Positions 61,961 to 64,000 of a DNA stretch of 64,000 bases are shown here, in pieces. The first letter of the stretch is position 1. Each line of letters begins with the position of its first letter. Origin of the DNA: Amaranthus tricolor (lineage: Eukaryota > Streptophyta > Magnoliopsida > Caryophyllales > Amaranthaceae); the NCBI RefSeq assembly GCF_026212465.1, contig NC_080056.1:26183249-26247248 (forward strand). Reading direction: 5' to 3'. The translations under genes and the position numbers were made by a program. Under the pieces are notes generated by a model. It saw nothing but the letters and a program-made list of their open reading frames with translations. It had not been told where the DNA came from and made no database searches.

Positions 61961-63978
61961 AATTTAACACGAAATTTCTTGCATATGAGTAGGATTTTTC
62001 TATTCTAACCACTTCAACACAATAATATATACCAAACAGTGTTGTGTACCAAGTTTCGTGTAAAACAAACCAAGTTTTGGCTATTTTATGCGCAAAAGAG
62101 CCGAAAATGCTAAAAAACGCATAAAATCGCAACTTAACAAGTAATTTCTAGCATATGAGTATGATTTTCTATTCTAACCACTTCAACACAAGAATATATA
62201 CCAAATAGTGTTGTTTTCCAAATTTCGTGCAAAAAAAACCAAGTTTGAGCTACTTTATGCGTGAAAGTGCCAAAAAAGTTTAAAAACGCATAAAATCGCA
62301 ACGTAACACGTAATTTCTATCATATGACTATGATTTTTAATTCTAACCACTTCCACACAATAATATATATTAAATAGAGTTGTGTGCCAAGTTTCGTGTA
62401 AAACAAACAGAAGTTTGAGCTACTTTATGCGCAAAAACGCCAAAAGCACTTAAAAACCCATAAAATCGCAACTTAACACGTAATTTCTAGCATATGAGTA
62501 TGATTTTCAATTCTAACCACTTCAACAAAATAATATATACAGAATAGTGTTGCGTGCCAAGTTTCGTGCAAAACAAACCAAGTTCGAGCTACTTTATGCG
62601 CAAAAGTGCTAAAAATGCTTTAAAACCCTTAAAATCGCAAATTAACACGTAATTTCTACCATTTGACTATGATTTTCAATTCTAACCACTTAAACACAAT
62701 AATATATACCAAATAGTTTTGTATGCCAAGTTTTGTGCAAAACAAACCAAGTTTCCTACTTTATGCGAAAAACGCCAAAAACGTTTAAAAACTCTTAAAA
62801 TCGCAAATTAACATGTGGATTCTAGCATATGAGTATGATTTTCAATTCTAACCACTTCAACACAATAATACATACCAAATAGTGTTGTGTGCCAAGTTTC
62901 GTGCAAAACAAACCAAGTTTGAGCTACTTTATGCACAAATGTGCTAAAGACGCTTAAAAACCCATAAAATCGCAACTTAACACGTAATTTCTAGCATATG
63001 AGTATGATTTTAAATTCTAAACACTTCAACACAATAATATATACAGAATAGTGTTGCGTGGCCTAGTTTCGTGCAAAACAAACCAAGTTACATTATTCGC
63101 AAAAGTGCTTAAAATGCTTTAAAACCCTTAAAATCGCTACTTAACACGTAATTTCAAGCATTTGACTATGATTTTAAATTCTACCCACTTAATCACAATA
63201 ATATATACCAAATAGTTTTCTGTGCCAACTTCCGTGCAAAACAAACCAAGTTTGCAACTTTATGCGAAAAACGCCAAAAACGCTTAAAAACTCTTAAAAT
63301 CGCAATTTAACACGTAATTTCAAGCATATGAGTATGATTTTAAATTCTAACCACTTCAACACAATAATACATACCAAATAGTGTTGTGTGCCAAGTTTGG
63401 TTCAAAACAAACCAAGTTTGGGCTACTTTATGCGCAAAAACGCCAAAAACACTTAAAAACCCATAAAATCGCAACTTAACACGTAATTTCTAGCATAAGA
63501 GTATGATTTTCAATTCTAACCACTTCAACACAATAATATATACAGAATAGTGTTGCGTTTTAAGTTTCGTGCAAAACAAACCAAGTTTGAGCTACTTTAT
63601 GCGCAAAAGTGCTAAAAATGCTTTAAAACCCTTAAAATCGCAACTTAACACGTAATTTCTAGCATTTGACTATGATTTTCAATTCTAACCAATTAAAAAC
63701 AATAATATATACCAAATAGTTTTGTGTGCCAAGTTTGGTGCAAAACAAACCAAGTTTTAGCTATTTTATGCGCAAAAGTGCCAAAAATGCTTAAAAACCT
63801 TTAAAATCGCAACTTAACACGTAATTTCTAGCAATTGAAAATGATTTTTCAATTCTACCCACTTAATCACAATAATATATACCAAATAGTTTTGTGTGCC
63901 AAGTTCCGTGCAAAAGAAACCAAGCTTGCAACTTTATGCGAAAAACGCCAAAAAACGCTTAAAAACTCTTAAAATCGC
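61961..63978 (-). repeat. HOR unit, 12-mer
   Basis: k1-k12, 2,018 bp, with more private substitutions than its neighbours: tttcttgcatatg and gtgtaccaag in k1, gttgttttcc in k2, caaacagaagtttg in k3, gcctagtttcg in k7 and ttctgtgccaactt in k8. These could be true divergence or lower consensus quality. Confidence 0.85.
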
Positions 63979-64000
63979 AATTTAACACGAAATTTCTAGC
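63979..64000 (-). repeat. Start of the next HOR unit (partial k1)
   Basis: Begins with aatttaacacgaaatttct, the start of k1. The array continues beyond the window. Confidence 0.8.

Larger units (their letters stand above)
18735..64000 (-). repeat. Right satellite array, 12-monomer HOR domain, inverted relative to the left array
   Basis: The same satellite family, reverse complemented: aaaatcgc, tactttatgcgc, gtgcaaaacaaacc and caataatatatacc replace the left-array landmarks. Twelve types (k1-k12) form a unit of about 2.01 kb. The k1 landmark gagccgaaaatgc recurs at 20745, 22085, 23425, 25439, 27453, 29469, 32485, 35189, 35881, 37905, 40605 (with one extra c), 42621, 45303, 45992, 48005, 50690, 52693, 55381, 58068, 60081 and 62098. 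The spacings correspond to 4, 8, 12, 16 or 18 monomers. There is no unique sequence, gene or mobile element in the 45 kb. Confidence 0.95.

Noticed and set aside
1..64000. Primate alpha satellite (171-bp monomer with HORs)
   Set aside because: The length is similar, but I see no CENP-B box pattern and the monomer does not resemble the alpha consensus as I know it. A plant-type satellite is more likely.

Overview
The whole window is one AT-rich satellite DNA field. About 380 tandem monomers of about 160-172 bp (most often 166-170 bp) fill it from end to end. The only interruption is a run of 100 Ns at 18635-18734. I find no gene, RNA gene, transposon, CRISPR array or other unique sequence; every open reading frame is a chance reading of the satellite. 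A monomer near 169 bp, homogeneous multi-kilobase arrays and higher-order repeat (HOR) structure fit a eukaryotic centromeric or pericentromeric array, most likely from a flowering plant. That is inference: I do not recognise the monomer as a named family and it gives no species.

Left array (1-18634). Monomers read in what I call the forward orientation (gcgatttt... start). Seven types, L1-L7, form a 7-monomer HOR of about 1.18 kb (L1-L2-L3-L4-L5-L6-L7). It is interspersed with a 6-monomer version of about 1.00 kb in which L2 and L3 are fused into one hybrid monomer and L5 is shortened. These units assemble into a third level, a 6+7+7 block of about 3.37 kb (7070-10439 and 10440-13810). One unit (4356-5882) carries an extra L6-L7 pair, and the last units before the gap are scrambled.

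Gap (18635-18734). Exactly 100 Ns, the usual placeholder for unknown length. The satellite orientation flips across it.

Right array (18735-64000). The same family in reverse orientation, with a different HOR: a 12-monomer unit of about 2.01 kb (k1-k12). Derived 4-, 8-, 16- and 18-monomer versions come from loss or gain of whole monomers. On a larger scale a segment of about 10.1 kb is tandemly duplicated (about 30.8-40.9 kb and 40.9-51.0 kb). A 16-mer of 2,687 bp is duplicated at about 53-58 kb, and a further echo at about 9.39 kb links 50.6-51.7 kb to 60.0-61.1 kb.

How the parts relate. Read in the same orientation, k1-k6 of the right array match L2, L1, L6, L5, L4 and L3 of the left array in that order. 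The two arrays therefore appear to descend from one ancestral HOR that was later inverted (or mis-oriented in assembly) and expanded differently. The interest of the window lies in this layered record of unequal crossover, conversion and duplication, and in two sequence features kept in the monomers: A-tracts spaced at about the helical repeat, and a nearly invariant gtgcaaaacaaacc box. Unit boundaries were placed by eye on the gcgatttt/aaaatcgc landmark and may be off by a base or two where indels occur.
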